This document shows, one piece after another, positions 4,752-5,480 of a DNA stretch of 5,480 nucleotides. Under the pieces are notes generated by a model. It saw nothing but the letters and a program-made list of their open reading frames with translations. It had not been told where the DNA came from and searched no databases. Source of the DNA: Leptospira sp. GTDB lineage: Bacteria; Spirochaetota; Leptospiria; Leptospirales; Leptospiraceae. Numbering within the stretch: position 1 is the first letter of the stretch; the number at the start of each line of letters is the position of its first letter. Both the position numbers and the translations under genes were made by a program. The stretch covers positions 1 through 5,480 of the forward strand of contig JAIOQL010000590.1 in the NCBI GenBank assembly GCA_021413405.1. Direction: 5' to 3'.

Positions 4752-5387
4752 AAAATTTTCTCATTTGCAATCCTCCTGTTACTTACCGCCTGCATCGTTC
4801 CAAAAAGCAGCAAGCTTTTCCCTCTTCTGCCTTCGGGTGTTAAGCCATATACTGCCGAAGCCATTGGGATAACTCCTCCCGCTGCCGCGGCGGAACAGGC
4901 TGCATTGCCAATGATTTCGGATGCAGAATCGCAAGCTATGAAGGATTTCTTAACAGAAATGCAGGATCTCGACCTTATGTCAGATCAGGCCTGGCAAAAA
5001 CTATCGGTCGAAGCCTGGAAAACCATTCAATTCTCACCACTCACGGATAATGAACTGGATTCTAAAATTTTTAGGGAAATGCGCGGTGAAACGATACCGG
5101 ATAAAATTGCTGGCTCAAACGCAGAACTTCTTGCGAAAGAATCAAAATCGGCGGATGATTTCTTTGGAAGGATCAAAAACGATTTTCCGGTTTTATCAAA
5201 TCAGGATCTCATTAATATCCGCAAGAAATTGACGGTCTCTCTTGTTGCCATCCGGTTGCAAATGGATTTTGGTGACGATGCCAACGGAATTCCTGATGAT
5301 TTTCTCCAGATGATCCGGGAAAAAACAGTCGCCTTGCGTATGAAAATTTCCGAGGAACTTTTGAAACGCGGTGTGACCAGTATATGA
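4746..5387 (+). CDS. Putative lipoprotein of unknown function
   Basis: A 213-residue protein starting MTKIF with a hydrophobic stretch and the lipobox L-T-A-C16, so it should be cut before C16 and lipid-anchored. The mature part begins with a Pro/Ala-rich segment (about 25-55, including TPPAAAAEQAA) and continues as charged, largely helical sequence rich in Asp, Glu and Lys to the end. No family is recognised. The start is well supported: GGAG at 4735-4738 with a 7-base gap. However, both that site and the first codons lie in the right end of the 77-bp inverted-repeat element, so the present start may have been created or reshaped by its insertion. The stop overlaps the next start as ATGA (5384-5387). 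Confidence 0.75.
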   Translation: MTKIFSFAILLLLTACIVPKSSKLFPLLPSGVKPYTAEAIGITPPAAAAEQAALPMISDAESQAMKDFLTEMQDLDLMSDQAWQKLSVEAWKTIQFSPLTDNELDSKIFREMRGETIPDKIAGSNAELLAKESKSADDFFGRIKNDFPVLSNQDLINIRKKLTVSLVAIRLQMDFGDDANGIPDDFLQMIREKTVALRMKISEELLKRGVTSI

Positions 5388-5480
5388 AATTTATCTTTCT
5401 CCTCATCCCGATTTTTATTTTAGAGTGTAATATCAATAATGCCGAGAGGCGTAGAGAAAGAAAAGATCAGAACGCCAACG
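5384..5480 (+). CDS. Putative small lipoprotein, N-terminal part only
   Basis: A start ATG overlaps the upstream stop (ATGA), and the frame stays open to the window edge, giving 32 residues: MKFIFLLIPIFILEC, then a very charged stretch with ERRRERKDQN. The hydrophobic N-terminus followed by I-L-E-C15 looks like a lipoprotein signal, though glutamate just before the cysteine is unusual even for the looser spirochaetal lipobox. The coupling and the similar design to its upstream neighbour support it as the next gene of the envelope operon. Function unknown. Confidence 0.55.
   Translation, partial: MKFIFLLIPIFILECNINNAERRRERKDQNAN

Noticed and set aside
4610..4864. Minus-strand frame of 84 codons across the inverted-repeat element and the lipoprotein start
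   Set aside because: It is the reverse reading of the 77-bp palindromic repeat and of a signal peptide region; the apparent peptide is an artefact of the repeat.
1..5480. CRISPR array, tRNA, rRNA, integrase or transposase genes
   Set aside because: No regularly spaced direct repeats, cloverleaf-like sequence or recombinase motifs were seen on either strand; the repeats found are single palindromic copies.

Overview
The window looks like chromosomal DNA of a spirochaete, most likely Leptospira or a close relative. The reasons are the flgL-fliW-csrA end of a flagellar operon, several small envelope proteins and lipoproteins of a type common in leptospires, a multi-membrane-span protein with a C-terminal PilZ domain, and moderately AT-rich composition (judged by eye, not computed). 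The genus is inferred from gene style and order; no database search was run.

Layout. (1) 2-1446, + strand: the 3' part of flgL (hook-filament junction protein), fliW (flagellar assembly factor) and csrA (RNA-binding translational regulator, TTG start), nearly contiguous and clearly one operon. FliW sequesters CsrA in other bacteria, so this is a self-contained switch linking flagellar assembly to translation. (2) 1446-1576: no gene, but a structured repeat-like element starting on the last base of the csrA stop codon, with a strong central hairpin between two converging transcription units. (3) 1577-2603, - strand: a DUF1016 N-terminal domain protein and a staphylococcal-nuclease-fold protein that look like two halves of one gene, split by a +1 frame change. 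A 47-bp palindromic repeat is read in frame inside the linker of the first half. (4) 2604-2757: an intergenic stretch with two near-perfect palindromes. (5) 2758-3459, - strand: a four-span membrane protein with a PilZ (c-di-GMP-binding) domain. (6) 3460-3575: a divergent intergenic region with inverted TTGACA hexamers and an A12 tract. (7) 3576-5480, + strand: a tightly packed run of envelope genes (single-span membrane protein, signal-peptide membrane protein, lipoprotein, partial lipoprotein), with ATGA stop/start overlaps at two junctions. The third junction is interrupted by a 77-bp element with terminal inverted repeats whose right end supplies the ribosome binding site and start codon of the lipoprotein.

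Most worth a second look: the split DUF1016_N-nuclease module, in which an SNase domain occupies the place where YhcG-type proteins carry a PD-(D/E)XK nuclease; the three different palindromic repeat families sitting inside or against genes; and the uncharacterised envelope operon. No complete, obviously new multi-gene system can be demonstrated from the sequence alone.
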